DNA of 64,000 nucleotides from assembly GCF_000346485.2 (NCBI RefSeq), contig NZ_KQ976354.1, positions 10,932,341 to 10,996,340 of the forward strand. Reading direction: 5' to 3'. The stretch comes from Scytonema hofmannii PCC 7110 (GTDB taxonomy: Bacteria; Cyanobacteriota; Cyanobacteriia; Cyanobacteriales; Nostocaceae). How positions within the stretch are numbered: position 1 is the stretch's first letter; every line of letters starts with the position of its first letter. Positions 43,785-53,582 of the stretch are shown piece after piece. The notes beneath the pieces are model-generated. The model made no database searches. It had not been told where the DNA came from and worked only from the letters and a program-made list of their open reading frames with translations. A program made the position numbers and the translations under genes.

Positions 43785-44938
43785 CTTTGAATTGCTTCTA
43801 CTAGCCCATCGATTTCTGATTCTAATGTAAAATAATGCACACAAGCACGCACGCATTCGGGATCGGCTATTCTTCGGGTTAGGTATCCAAGAGATTCTAG
43901 GAACTCCACAAGTTTCTGACTGGTTTGAGGCGTGTGATGAGTCAGTTGAAAGGAGACTAAACCACTTTTTGGTGGAGAAGTACGCAAACATTCTATTTCT
44001 GGTAGCGCTTGTAGACGTTGCCAAAGATACTGACTCTTATGACAGATTTGCTGAAACCTTTCTGTTGCTGTTCCCCATTGTTGATGAAAAGAAATTGCCT
44101 CTCTTAACCCCGTATATAACGGATAATTTGATGTTGCCACTTCGTAGCGTCGCCCATCTGGATACCAGTTCACTGATTTGGCTTGACTATTAGAAATGAT
44201 TCCACGCCAACCAATAAATGTGGGATGGTGATTTTCTCTTGTTTCCGGCTTTATATACAAACCTCCCACTCCACCCGGTCCGCACAACCACTTGTGACCT
44301 GTAAAGGCGTAAAAATCAGCTCCCAATTCTGTTAAATTTAAAGGCAGTAAGCCAACAGATTGAGCTGCATCTATCATAAGCCTGGTGTTGTTCTCATTGC
44401 ATACTTTTGCTATTTTGTCAATAGGCAAGATTTGACCGGTATTCCAAAGAACATGACTGAGTATTACAAGGCGAGTTGTTGGGCGTAAATGCTGAACGAT
44501 CGCGTCTACGGGATCGCCCCCATTTAAAGTTGCCATAACAGGACAAACAGTAACTTCAACCGCTTCTCTACGACAAATTTCCCGTGCGATCGCTATAATA
44601 CCAGGGTGTTCGCAATCAGATAACAGCAGGTGGTCGCCAGAGTGCCATTCAATACCCCACATAGCAATATTGCAACCCACAGTCACATCTTCTGTCAAAG
44701 TTATAGTCTCCGGTGGTGCATTTAACTCAGATGCGATCGCAACTCTAGTAGCTTCTATTTCTTCCTCTATCCAGCAATTGACTTTAGTACCGAAAGGACC
44801 GACTTGCTGAATGTAAGCTTGAGCCTCAGTCATAGCATTCATAGCAGATTGAGGCATTGGTCCTTGACCGCCATAGTTAAAATAAAATTTGTTTGCTAAA
44901 GCAGGGATTTGCTCTCGATGGTGATGCAGTGTACTCAT
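43760..44938 (-). CDS. L-cysteine/cystine lyase C-DES-like PLP enzyme
   Basis: 392 residues. Aminotransferase class V fold with PLP lysine in FYAFTGHKWLCGPGGVGGLY. The sequence follows cyanobacterial C-DES closely (YFNYGGQGPMPQ, TLTEDVTVGCNIAMWGIEWH, SDCEHPGIIAIAREI, LVILSHVLWNTGQILPI, ADPECVRACVHY). C-DES breaks cystine or cysteine, releasing persulfide sulfur, pyruvate and ammonia, and can feed iron-sulfur cluster assembly. A general cysteine desulfurase is the alternative. Start ATG 44938. Overlap with the glycosyltransferase is probably only operon packing. Confidence 0.85.
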   Translation of the reverse strand: MSTLHHHREQIPALANKFYFNYGGQGPMPQSAMNAMTEAQAYIQQVGPFGTKVNCWIEEEIEATRVAIASELNAPPETITLTEDVTVGCNIAMWGIEWHSGDHLLLSDCEHPGIIAIAREICRREAVEVTVCPVMATLNGGDPVDAIVQHLRPTTRLVILSHVLWNTGQILPIDKIAKVCNENNTRLMIDAAQSVGLLPLNLTELGADFYAFTGHKWLCGPGGVGGLYIKPETRENHHPTFIGWRGIISNSQAKSVNWYPDGRRYEVATSNYPLYTGLREAISFHQQWGTATERFQQICHKSQYLWQRLQALPEIECLRTSPPKSGLVSFQLTHHTPQTSQKLVEFLESLGYLTRRIADPECVRACVHYFTLESEIDGLVEAIQRWKDPLYT

Positions 44939-45053
44939 TAGTAAAGTATGTAGGATAAAGGATGAAGGATAAAATACCAGTCTTTCATACTTCTAACTTT
45001 AATAGTTACCTGTATCACTGCCATAACGCGCTCATTCTTGTTAGGCTAGGGAA

Positions 45054-46595
45054 ATGCTAATTAATGCTGAATCACTGCTGCAATATCAACGTTGCAAGCG
45101 CCGACCTTTTTTAGACCGTCGTGCTGACAAAAGTCAGCGCGACCCAGCGAATGACTTACTGCTGAAACTGCAACAAGACAAAATTGCTCACAAGCGGAGT
45201 GTTTTGGCACAGTTTAATTATCAACGCCCGGACTACCGCTTTGGAGATTGGGAGACAGGTGAAACTGCAACATTAGAGTTGATGCAGCAAGGTGTAGAGT
45301 GCGTTTCTCAAGGAGTGCTGATTGCCAATAACTCCCTGGGGTACACTCTCGTCAGTCGTCCCGATATTCTTCTTAAACAAGCAGGAATGTCTCGCTTTGG
45401 AGATTGGATATACGTTCCGGTAAATATTGAACTGGGTAAACGTCCCAAACAGGAATATCAAATTACAGCAGCATTTCACGCTTACGTATTAGCGACAGTA
45501 CAGCAAGTAGAGTTGAAAACAGCTTGGCTTATCTTGCGTGGGAAAGAAGCGAGTTATCCTGTAGATATTTCAAGATGGGAACCGCAAATGCATGCGGTTA
45601 TGGGGGAGTTTATTCAAACACTAGAACAAGACGAACCACCAGAGGTATTTATCTCTCGTCAGAAGTGCAGTCTTTGCCCTTGGTACAGTAACTGTTATGC
45701 TGTAGCCCAAAATCAAAAACATCTTTCTTTACTGCCGGGAGTGACACCTGTTCGCTATAAACAATTAAAAGCACTAGATATAACAACTGTAGAGTCTCTA
45801 GCTGAAACTCATCCAACACAATTAGAACACTTACCTGGTTTTGACCGTGCAGTGGCTCCCAAACTTATTTTACAAGCTCAATCTATAGTTGAAAACCGAC
45901 CCATTTTTTTACCTTACTTATCATCAGTCAAAGACAAAGATGTAAATTTCTATACTTCAAGTGGTTCTGTTTATCTTGAAGAAACAGAACGAAGCGACTT
46001 GAATAATCTTAACGCAACTTATCCTTTGCAAGAGATTTTGTCTACAGCCCCTGTGGAAATATTTTTTGATATTGAGGCACAACCCGATTTACATTTAGAT
46101 TATTTATTGGGAGTTTTGATTGTTGATAGACAAGCTAATACGGAAACGTTTTACTCCTTACTTGCAGAAAAGCAAGAAGATGAAAGATTAATTTGGGAGC
46201 AATTTTTAGATTTGGTTGGACAGTATCCAGATGCACCTATTTATCACTTTTGTGTTTATGAATCTGATACAGTTCAACGGTTAGCTAAACTTTACCAAAC
46301 TCCATATAGCTCTGTACTCCCCGTACTGAACCGATTTGTGGATGTTTATGAGATCTTAACGCAAAACGTAGCTTTACCAGTAGAGAGCTACGCTTTGAAA
46401 ACCATTGCTCGCTGGTTGGGCTTTGAATGGCGAGACTCAGAAGCAAGTGGTGCTAAGTGTATTTACTGGTATGACCAGTGGTTACAAACAGGCGATCGCG
46501 CTTTGTTAGAAGTTATTCAACGTTACAATGAAGACGATTGCCGTGCAACCCGCAGCGTAAAAGATTGGCTTGTTAATTTTTTTTATAATAGCTAA
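45054..46595 (+). CDS. TM0106 family RecB-like nuclease
   Basis: 513 residues. The N-terminal RecB/Cas4-like part carries cysteines QRCKRRPFLD and, later, CSLCPWYSNC (Fe-S cluster type) with acidic residues SRPDILL and VNIELGK between them. A helix-hairpin-helix segment (LLPGVTPVRYKQLKAL, about 228-285) follows. The C-terminal half is a DEDD/RNase H-like exonuclease: FFDIEAQPD, YESDTVQRLAK, and YNEDDCRATR. This layout is the TM0106 family. It probably acts in DNA repair. Divergent from the C-DES gene by 115 bp. Confidence 0.87.
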   Translation: MLINAESLLQYQRCKRRPFLDRRADKSQRDPANDLLLKLQQDKIAHKRSVLAQFNYQRPDYRFGDWETGETATLELMQQGVECVSQGVLIANNSLGYTLVSRPDILLKQAGMSRFGDWIYVPVNIELGKRPKQEYQITAAFHAYVLATVQQVELKTAWLILRGKEASYPVDISRWEPQMHAVMGEFIQTLEQDEPPEVFISRQKCSLCPWYSNCYAVAQNQKHLSLLPGVTPVRYKQLKALDITTVESLAETHPTQLEHLPGFDRAVAPKLILQAQSIVENRPIFLPYLSSVKDKDVNFYTSSGSVYLEETERSDLNNLNATYPLQEILSTAPVEIFFDIEAQPDLHLDYLLGVLIVDRQANTETFYSLLAEKQEDERLIWEQFLDLVGQYPDAPIYHFCVYESDTVQRLAKLYQTPYSSVLPVLNRFVDVYEILTQNVALPVESYALKTIARWLGFEWRDSEASGAKCIYWYDQWLQTGDRALLEVIQRYNEDDCRATRSVKDWLVNFFYNS

Positions 46596-46608
46596 TAGAT
46601 GTAACAAT

Positions 46609-46810
46609 GTAGGGTGCGCATTGCTAGTCCTGTCAGGGTGATTCAAAAAACAGGAAAATTATGCCCAATCTTCGACATCTTACCTTCGTGCTCTTTGCGT
46701 CTTTGTGGTTAAAAAATCTTTTTAAACCGCAAAGACGCAAAGAGAAGAGCAGAGGTTGTATTATTTGGAACTTGAATGACGTTAGCCACCTTGACAGGGC
46801 TACACCCTAC
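46609..46810. repeat. 202-bp nested palindrome, MITE-like
   Basis: Outer arms GTAGGGTG (46609) and CACCCTAC (46810). Next inward, CCTGTCAGGGTG pairs with the region CACCTTGACAGGG. The core is TTTGCGTCTTTGTGGTT with its complement AACCGCAAAGACGCAAA. The centre belongs to the same family as 5681-5833. Confidence 0.75.
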
Positions 46811-46860
46811 CTAATATTGCAATAATCGAATAGAATTCTTATAACTAAAAGCCATTAACC

Positions 46861-48036
46861 ATGACGCAATTTGTTAAGAAATTATTTAAATTTCCAACAA
46901 TTCTTTTTCTGATTATTCCAATTCTCATTATTGCTATATTTTTCATAGATTTTCCCGCACCATTTGTTCCAATAACAGGAATAGATTTTATAGGTTCTGC
47001 TAGTTTTCCCACGAGCTTCTCTTTCCAAAAGACTCCGATGGGAGGGTTTTCAGGTATCACTTACGATCCTAAAAAGCAACTCTTCTACACTATATCTGAT
47101 GACCGTAGCGATAAAGCACCTGCTCGCTTTTACACATTAAAAATCGAGCTTGGTAATGGACTGTTAAAAAATGGAGGTGTAGTTCCTGTTGGTGTCACCA
47201 CACTCTTAAATGAAGCCAAACAAACTTTTTCGAATGGAAGCCTGGATACAGAAGGAATTACTTTAAGTAGTAATGATACTGTATTTATTTCTTCTGAAGG
47301 CGATGTCAGGCAACAAATAAACCCTTTTATTAAAGAATTTTCACTATCTTCCGGTCAAGAACTGACATCTCTACCCATTCCCAATAAATTTTTACCAGAA
47401 AAAAGTGGTAAACGAGGAATCCGGAATAACTTAGCTTTTGAGTCTCTTACCATGACCCCAGATGCGAAGTACTTGTTTACCGCAACTGAAAATGCTCTTT
47501 TTCAAGATGGTTCAGAGCCTAAACCAAAAATCAGCAGTCCTTGCCGAATTTTACAATACAATCTTCTAACGAAAAAACCCGACAAAGAATTTCTTTACCT
47601 AACTGAAGCGATCGCACCTCTTTTTAATCTTTCTCCCAGATTTGATAGTGGTTTAACAGATTTAATTGCTCTGGATAATTATGGAAACTTCCTCAGTATC
47701 GAAAGAACTTTTACTGGCTTGGGTTTTTCTATTGCAATATACCAAGTTTCCATAGAAGGTGCTGATGATATTAGCAAGACAGAGAGCCTTGCAACTGTTG
47801 ACATTAAAAATATCAAACCTGTTCAGAAAAAACTGCTTTTTGATTTAAGAAAACTAAATTTAGCTTTAGATAATATTGAAGGTTTAACCCTTGGTTCCAA
47901 ATTACCAGATGGACAGCGATCGCTTATTTTAGTCAGCGACAATAATTTTAATCCGCTTCAACAAACCCAGATACTAGCCTTCAAGCTAAAAATGGAAGCA
48001 CCCATCGTTAGGCTCATCCGCCGTCTTTTTCAGTGA
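46861..48036 (+). CDS. Esterase-like phytase-family membrane-anchored protein
   Basis: 391 residues. An N-terminal membrane segment (FPTILFLIIPILIIAIFFID, about 11-30) anchors or exports it. The beta-propeller-like body carries GGFSGITYDPKKQLFYTISD (about 60-80), LDTEGITL, VFISSEGD and the C-terminal LDNIEGLTLG, the landmarks of the phytase-like esterase family. Enzyme activity is not proven for most members. Acts outside the cytoplasm. Confidence 0.83.
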   Translation: MTQFVKKLFKFPTILFLIIPILIIAIFFIDFPAPFVPITGIDFIGSASFPTSFSFQKTPMGGFSGITYDPKKQLFYTISDDRSDKAPARFYTLKIELGNGLLKNGGVVPVGVTTLLNEAKQTFSNGSLDTEGITLSSNDTVFISSEGDVRQQINPFIKEFSLSSGQELTSLPIPNKFLPEKSGKRGIRNNLAFESLTMTPDAKYLFTATENALFQDGSEPKPKISSPCRILQYNLLTKKPDKEFLYLTEAIAPLFNLSPRFDSGLTDLIALDNYGNFLSIERTFTGLGFSIAIYQVSIEGADDISKTESLATVDIKNIKPVQKKLLFDLRKLNLALDNIEGLTLGSKLPDGQRSLILVSDNNFNPLQQTQILAFKLKMEAPIVRLIRRLFQ

Positions 48037-48348
48037 CCAGTGACCAGTACTTTTACTGAGCGGCTGAATAACGTCAATATATTCTATCTTTTGTTTCCGT
48101 GTATCTTCTTATATGCATTTTTTTCTAAATATGTTAAATAAGAATTAAAAGATTTTTACTGAGTATTTTACAAAAATTTATCATTTTTTTATCTTAATCT
48201 TTATGAAATTTTATCTATGTTTAGAGTTTCTATAAAAACTTTTAACATTACTTTAAATACAATTGATGATTAAGAGAGGCTCTGCCATTTTCAAACTGAC
48301 TCTTTTTTAAAAATATTATTTTGATAGGAACAAATCAAGGTTAAAAAA
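48037..48348. other. AT-rich spacer before kinase pair
   Basis: 312 bp, strongly AT-rich, probably containing the kinase promoter. No repeat, RNA or gene is recognised. Confidence 0.5.
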
Positions 48349-49941
48349 GTGGTAATGACCAAAACAGATGTAGATGGATATATCGGACATTTTTTAAACA
48401 ATCGCTATCTCATCAAAGATGTGATCGGTAGAGGCGGTATGGGCAAAGTTTACCTTGCGGAGGATGCAGCAAAAGGCGGTATGCCAGTTGCGGTGAAAGT
48501 TTTATCTTTAAGTTTGGTAAATCAGCAAATGTCTCAACGCTTTGCTAGAGAAATTTTTATTGGTGCTCAATTAGGGCGTAAAAGTAAACATATTGTGCGT
48601 GTATTAAGTTATGGTGTTACCGATAATCAAGTACCATTTTATGTAATGGAGTATCTCCAAGGTAAAAATTTAAAGGATATTTTAAAAACTAAAAAATTGA
48701 TGATAGCAGATTTTGTAGAACTTTGTTATCAAATATGTTTGGGTTTGCAATGTGCTCATCAAGGAGTGAGTTATAAAGGAGATATTTATCCTGTTATCCA
48801 TCGAGATATTAAACCTGAAAATATATTTATTACTGAAGATGCAAAATCTAACTTAATCGTAAAAATTCTTGATTTTGGCATTGCAAAGTTTTTAACAGAG
48901 CGTTCTGGGCTAACGCTGACTGATTCATTTGTTGGAAGTCTTCCTTACTGTTCCCCAGAACATATGGAAGGACGCAAACTACTAGATGTGCGTTCAGATA
49001 TTTACAGTTTGGGAGTTTTGATGTACGAGATGCTTACGGGAAAACACCCGTTTAGCACAAAGGCTCAATCGTTTGGCAATTGGTATCAAGCTCATCGGTT
49101 TCAACCACCGCCACCTTTTGAGGAGATGCTTCCTCAGGTCAAAATACCACCAGAATTAAAAAAATTAGTGATGAATTGTTTGGCGAAAGAGGTTAATGCT
49201 CGTCCCCAAAGTATCAATCAAGTATTAGAAGCTTTAGAGAAGATTCAACGAAAGATAAATGATGGTATCGAGCAAGATAAAACGCCTAAATCTCCTTCTC
49301 CAGTACAATTAATACCCGTAACATCATTGTCAGAAAAAGCTTGCTTGGAGAAAACATGGCCTAAAAACAAACCAATAGCAGCTATTTGTTTTCCTCATCT
49401 CCTCCAAACTCAGCAAGGAAGTATAGCAACTTTTTGGGCAATGCTACCTAAGAAAGAGATAACAAAGTTTTTAAATGAAATAAATGGTACGGAATTTATT
49501 TATTCCAAAGATTTACATCCCATGCTGTTATGGGTAACAGTCTTATGCGATGGGAAGTTTGAACTAACACGTTGGTTATCTTATTGTTTAGATTTTAAGG
49601 ATAATAGAAGTCAAAAGATAATACGGCTTTTAGCTGATACTGGCTATTATCATTTACTATTTTTTTCTCTAGAAGAACCCTCTGTTTGTTCTTATGTTAT
49701 GACTTTATCAATCTCCGCTTCCCAACGTCAGCAGTTGATAGATTGGTTAGAAAACGCTCAAAAATTAACTTTAGGATTTTCCTGTCAAGAGAATAAAAAG
49801 GAATTGAAATTACAATATGAAAAAATGAAGCCCGATATACTGCAAAGATTAGCTGTCAATCGACAAGAACAAAAATTAGATGTAAAAAAATGGATGATTA
49901 AGTTATTTGATAAATTTTTACATTTTTTAGTATGCCGTTAA
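48349..49941 (+). CDS. Ser/Thr protein kinase with novel C-terminal domain
   Basis: 530 residues. Complete kinase domain (about 18-300): GRGGMGKVYLAEDA, VAVKVL, VIHRDIKPENIF, LDFGIAKF, YCSPEHMEGRKL, DIYSLGVLMYEML. No transmembrane segment follows. The C-terminal part (about 330-515: CLEKTWPKNKPIAAICFPHL and HPMLLWVTVLCDG, FFSLEEPSVCSYV) is shared with the next gene and is not a domain I recognise. Cytoplasmic. Target unknown. GTG 48349 is used, but ATG 48355 in the same frame is as likely. The next kinase follows 77 bp downstream. Confidence 0.87.
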   Translation: MVMTKTDVDGYIGHFLNNRYLIKDVIGRGGMGKVYLAEDAAKGGMPVAVKVLSLSLVNQQMSQRFAREIFIGAQLGRKSKHIVRVLSYGVTDNQVPFYVMEYLQGKNLKDILKTKKLMIADFVELCYQICLGLQCAHQGVSYKGDIYPVIHRDIKPENIFITEDAKSNLIVKILDFGIAKFLTERSGLTLTDSFVGSLPYCSPEHMEGRKLLDVRSDIYSLGVLMYEMLTGKHPFSTKAQSFGNWYQAHRFQPPPPFEEMLPQVKIPPELKKLVMNCLAKEVNARPQSINQVLEALEKIQRKINDGIEQDKTPKSPSPVQLIPVTSLSEKACLEKTWPKNKPIAAICFPHLLQTQQGSIATFWAMLPKKEITKFLNEINGTEFIYSKDLHPMLLWVTVLCDGKFELTRWLSYCLDFKDNRSQKIIRLLADTGYYHLLFFSLEEPSVCSYVMTLSISASQRQQLIDWLENAQKLTLGFSCQENKKELKLQYEKMKPDILQRLAVNRQEQKLDVKKWMIKLFDKFLHFLVCR

Positions 49942-50018
49942 ATATATGACTTTCATAAAGTGGGTAATATGAATATATCACATAGTTATATATATCGTAT
50001 GTTTCGGAGGTTGTAAGA

Positions 50019-51512
50019 GTGAAAAAAAGCGCATTTGCATCTCCAGCCAATATAGGGTTGCTCGCCAATCGTTATCAATTAAAACATTTTATTGGCAGAG
50101 GAGGTATGGGTGAAGTTTTTCTAGCAGATGATGTTTTGCTAGGAGGAATACCGGTTGCTATTAAGTTTTTGTCTCAAACTGTTTCAGAGCCAAAGATGGA
50201 ACAGGATTTTGCACGTGAAGCTCGTATTTGTGCTGCTTTAAGTCAAAAAACCATACATATTGTAAGAGTCACAGACTATGGAGTGAATAAGGATGGGAAG
50301 CCCTTTTATGTCATGGAGTATCTATTAGGCAATACATTAAAGGATTTAATTCCCATGTCTTTGCCAATGTTTCTTGCACTTTGCCGTCAAATTTGTTTGG
50401 GCTTGCAGTGCGCTCATAATGGCATGGAAATTGATGGTAAAGTTTACCCTTTGGTACATAGAGACATTAAGCCAGCAAATATATTAGTTCTTCCAGATCC
50501 TATCTTGGGTCAATTGGTAAAAATTCTGGATTTTGGTATTGCTAAATTTTTAAACTATTCAAATTCAATACGTACAACAACGAAGGGATTTCATGGGACT
50601 TTACCTTATTGCTCTCCCGAACAATTAGAGGCTGATGAGTTAGATAATCGCTCTGATATTTACAGTTTAGGAGTGATGATGTTTGAGATGCTTACAGGTG
50701 AAAAACCTTGGCAACCAGAAAGTGACTTTTTTGGTGCTTGGTATAAAGCTCATCACTTTGAAAAACCGCGAAACATCACAGATATTAAGCCCAATCTAAA
50801 ACTGCCAAAAGAACTGAATAGTTTAATTATGGGTTGTCTTGCGAAAGCACCAAGCGATCGCCCTCAAAATCTGACGGCTGTTATTAAAGTCTTGGACAGT
50901 CTCGAAGTAGCAGGAATCGGAGACAAGGTGAAACACTCCCCCCCTCACGCCCCCACCTCCAGTTCTGGATTAACTCCAGCAGTAGAACAAGCTTGTAAAA
51001 TACTTGAGTGGCCCAAAGACAAACCGATTCAGGAAATTGTTTTTCCCCATCTTCTCGAGACTGGAGCGGGAATTGTAACCGCCCTGTTGCTGATGATGCC
51101 CAAACACCAAATCAACAGCTATGCATTTTCGACTCGTTACAACCAATTTATCTTTGTTAGATCTCCTCACCCAATGCTTTTATGGGTGACACTGCTTCAT
51201 AACAAAGAACTGGGTCCAAAATGGCTACCGTGCTATTTGGATATGCAAAAGGTGCAAAATTATAAAATAGTCAATTCCTTAGCCGATCGCGAACGCTATC
51301 CTTTGATTTTCTTTACTTTGGAAGCGCCCTACTCATGTGCAAGTGTTATTAGTTGTCATATTGAGACTCTCCAGAGACAGTTACTCAAAAACTGGACAGA
51401 GCAGAGTCAGTGCTTACCCCCTTCTTCTGCTGCTGCGCTAAGTAAAGAGTTGCTGAAACAACAGTACAAACTGATGCAACCCCAAATCCTGCATCGCTTA
51501 ACATTGGATTAG
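50019..51512 (+). CDS. Ser/Thr protein kinase, tandem paralogue
   Basis: 497 residues. Kinase domain (about 17-290) with GRGGMGEVFLADDV, VAIKFL, LVHRDIKPANIL, LDFGIAKF, YCSPEQLEADEL, DIYSLGVMMFEML. The same C-terminal domain as the upstream gene follows (ACKILEWPKDKPIQEIVFPH, HPMLLWVTLLHNK, FFTLEAPYSCASV). The two arose by tandem duplication and probably have related but different inputs or targets. The GTG start at 50019 is supported by GGAGG eight bases upstream. Confidence 0.88.
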   Translation: MKKSAFASPANIGLLANRYQLKHFIGRGGMGEVFLADDVLLGGIPVAIKFLSQTVSEPKMEQDFAREARICAALSQKTIHIVRVTDYGVNKDGKPFYVMEYLLGNTLKDLIPMSLPMFLALCRQICLGLQCAHNGMEIDGKVYPLVHRDIKPANILVLPDPILGQLVKILDFGIAKFLNYSNSIRTTTKGFHGTLPYCSPEQLEADELDNRSDIYSLGVMMFEMLTGEKPWQPESDFFGAWYKAHHFEKPRNITDIKPNLKLPKELNSLIMGCLAKAPSDRPQNLTAVIKVLDSLEVAGIGDKVKHSPPHAPTSSSGLTPAVEQACKILEWPKDKPIQEIVFPHLLETGAGIVTALLLMMPKHQINSYAFSTRYNQFIFVRSPHPMLLWVTLLHNKELGPKWLPCYLDMQKVQNYKIVNSLADRERYPLIFFTLEAPYSCASVISCHIETLQRQLLKNWTEQSQCLPPSSAAALSKELLKQQYKLMQPQILHRLTLD

Positions 51513-51917
51513 GTAAGTCCTCGTCCAATACTGCGTAGGTTTTGCGTAAAAATCAGAAAATACGTAGGTTGGGTTGAGGAACGAAACCCAACATTTACAA
51601 GCATTTGTTGAGTTTCTCCAAGAGTTTTCCCAACCCACAAAAATTCTTATCCGAGTAATATTGAGTCCTCGTCTACTCATAGAACCTACTTTCAACGGGA
51701 GTGTATCTGTTGATGGCAATAGTAATACACGAATTGGAGATTGGCATAACTATTTTTGTCTGTAGATGACGAGGGATAATTATGTTAGGACTTACGCACA
51801 AGTGAAGGAAAAATAAAACCGCAGAGGCGCAGAGGACACGGAGGAATAGGAGTTGGGGAGGTATTTTGCGTAAGTCCTGTATTATACTCTATTGAGAACT
51901 GCTATAACTAAAAAAGT
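51513..51917. other. Intergenic region with palindromic repeats
   Basis: 51559-51597 has the GTTGGGTT ... AACCCAAC hairpin common in cyanobacterial genomes. 51787-51878 is a short element with inverted ends AGGACTTACGCA / TGCGTAAGTCCT and an internal AACCGCAGAGGCGCAGAGG stretch. No gene is seen. Confidence 0.65.
51787..51878. mobile_element. 92-bp MITE-like element
   Basis: Perfect 12-bp terminal inverted repeats AGGACTTACGCA / TGCGTAAGTCCT. The arms and internal AACCGCAGAGGCGCAGAGG belong to repeats widespread in cyanobacteria. Too short for a gene. Confidence 0.7.
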
Positions 51918-52283
51918 TTAGATAGCAAATTTTTTCACGACTTCTGCCTCTCCTAAACTGACTGTAGCGCTAAATTCTTCGTCAAATACTGCCGTAAAAT
52001 TCAATTGAATCCAATTATCTCCCAATCTAGAAGTAGCTGTCATTGCTGTTTCTGTATCGTCACTAATGGTTAATCTTACTCCATCGGGCAACTCATTATG
52101 TTCGTAAGGATAAACTTGAATGAGAACATCTACTTCTTGGGGAATTTTGGTTGATTTGACATCAAGAACTAGAATTAAAGATGTTATTCCACTTGGCATG
52201 GGAAAATCGATTTTTTGACCTCGATTGACTGCTCCGCGATAAAATAAACGTTGTTGTGCTGGATTTAGTACGAGATCGAGTGA
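51918..52283 (-). pseudogene. C-terminal fragment of a DUF1822 protein
   Basis: Reads about LVLNPAQQRLFYRGAV, KIDFPMPSGITSLILVLDVK, VDVLIQVYPYEHNELPDG and ends GEAEVVKKFAI, the typical end of DUF1822 proteins. The N-terminal two thirds are absent. Intact relatives usually lie beside CHAT-domain genes, and a CHAT remnant is 1.3 kb away. A shorter ORF from the internal ATG at 52199 exists but is not a real start. Confidence 0.7.
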
Positions 52284-52360
52284 TCAAACTATTAGTATCA
52301 TAGGTTCTGCCAGCAATAATTGATAGCAATCGCTCGGACTTGATATCACCCCGTTACCTT

Positions 52361-52987
52361 CTACTCAAGCCTCGGCGCATTCTTCCAGATTTCTTTCAAA
52401 TCAATTTCAATATATATTTGAGTTTCACCAGAATTATGTTGGATCGGACCTGCGGAACGACCATTGAAGATATCTTTAAGTTCAGTTAAAAACAATAATG
52501 CTTTGTCCTGGGGGCGAAGAGTCATTACTAGATTTTTACAATCACCATTAACTTCAATAGCCGTACAAATGACCTTTTGACCATTCATCTTGCCATTAGT
52601 TAAAAATTTTAAAGTTCCTGCTTCATCTGCTTCTTGCATTCGCCGTGAAACTTCATTGCAACGTTTTTCTGGTGTCCAATAATTGTCCATCGGTTTTACC
52701 CATTGGACAATCGCACGTTTATCTGAGGATTTCCACGCGATCGTGGTTGGTACTTTTTGCTTTAATTGCTCGTTAAAAGTAGTACCACAAGTAAACTGAG
52801 TCTTTTCTGCTGTCTCGGTTGGGGGATCGGGTGATGCTTCTATCTTTGATAACTGACTGCTGGAGACAATAGTAGGTTGTTCTGATTCAGCAACACTTGA
52901 ACCGAGTAGGTTATTATTGCAACTAGAAATTGTTAAGGAAATAGCTGAAAAAATTGAAACAGAGGTTAACAAAATATATTTATTCAT
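52361..52987 (-). CDS. COP23-domain lipoprotein-like protein
   Basis: 208 residues. The signal peptide ends near LTISSC (about 18-23), a possible lipoprotein cleavage site, then a Ser/Pro/Thr-rich linker. The COP23 domain (about 66-205) has FTCGTTF, AIVQWVKPMDNYWTPEKRCN, VSRRMQEADEAGTLKFLTNG and KVICTAIEVNGDC. COP23 proteins are cyanobacterial membrane-associated proteins first seen as circadian-oscillating; their function is unknown. It is the only intact gene in a stretch of decayed fragments. Confidence 0.85.
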   Translation of the reverse strand: MNKYILLTSVSIFSAISLTISSCNNNLLGSSVAESEQPTIVSSSQLSKIEASPDPPTETAEKTQFTCGTTFNEQLKQKVPTTIAWKSSDKRAIVQWVKPMDNYWTPEKRCNEVSRRMQEADEAGTLKFLTNGKMNGQKVICTAIEVNGDCKNLVMTLRPQDKALLFLTELKDIFNGRSAGPIQHNSGETQIYIEIDLKEIWKNAPRLE

Positions 52988-53108
52988 GGTAAGTCAATCG
53001 GCGTTAATAAACACAACTTGGCATTAGGGCTGTTAGTCGTTATACCCGTCTCAACATTCGTTTACATTGCTAGGCTTATCTGCGATCGCCTATTTATACA
53101 CTGTGATA

Positions 53109-53292
53109 TTATTCAATGGTGGCTTTGATTTGGTAGTCGCCAGTTTCTCCGGGTTGAAAAGTTTTGGCTTTGACTACGTAAACCCCATCTTTGGGAAGAG
53201 CGATCGCGAGCTTAGCATTAGTATCTTGAGGGGAGATGTCGTTATTTTCGTAAACCTTTTCCGGTTCTTGACCTTCACCATTCAATTGTGGT
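53109..53292 (-). pseudogene. C-terminal fragment of a PPC-domain protein
   Basis: On the minus strand reads EKVYENNDISPQDTNAKLAI, then LPKDGVYVVKAKTF and GETGDYQIKATIE, stop at 53109. This is the end of a bacterial pre-peptidase C-terminal domain. No start or upstream part exists, so it is a remnant. The plus-strand ORF over the same bases is a shadow. Confidence 0.65.
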
Positions 53293-53582
53293 AAGCAGTA
53301 TTAGATTTTACATTGAGTTTAGATAAACTTTTGTAGTCTAATTAAAAACCGCTATTTTTTCCAGCCATTTATGTATAAATAATCTCTATTTAAAGAGGAT
53401 TGGGCGGTAGGAAGAGTGAGCGAAGTCGAAGTCCACTCAGTCAACCTATTAGGGGTTCAGGTCAGACTTTAGCCTTTTATGCCAAGAGAGAGATTTGTTA
53501 TATTTCTTTACATTTAACTGGGATTGCATAAAACCTCTGTCTCGCTAATGAAGCAATAACAGAAATCTAAATCAACGCGATC

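Noticed and set aside
42711-44024. 437-residue glycosyltransferase starting at 44024
   Set aside because: The first 80 residues overlap the C-DES coding sequence and do not resemble protein; the GT-B start motif begins at ATG 43784.
43760-44938. Isopenicillin N epimerase or SufS cysteine desulfurase
   Set aside because: Both share the fold, but the detailed motifs (YFNYGGQG, SDCEHPGIIAI, ADPECVRACVHY) follow cyanobacterial cystine lyase C-DES more closely.
53067-53294. Plus-strand ORF as a gene
   Set aside because: The minus strand reads as a PPC-domain fragment with clear family pattern; the plus-strand frame is its shadow.
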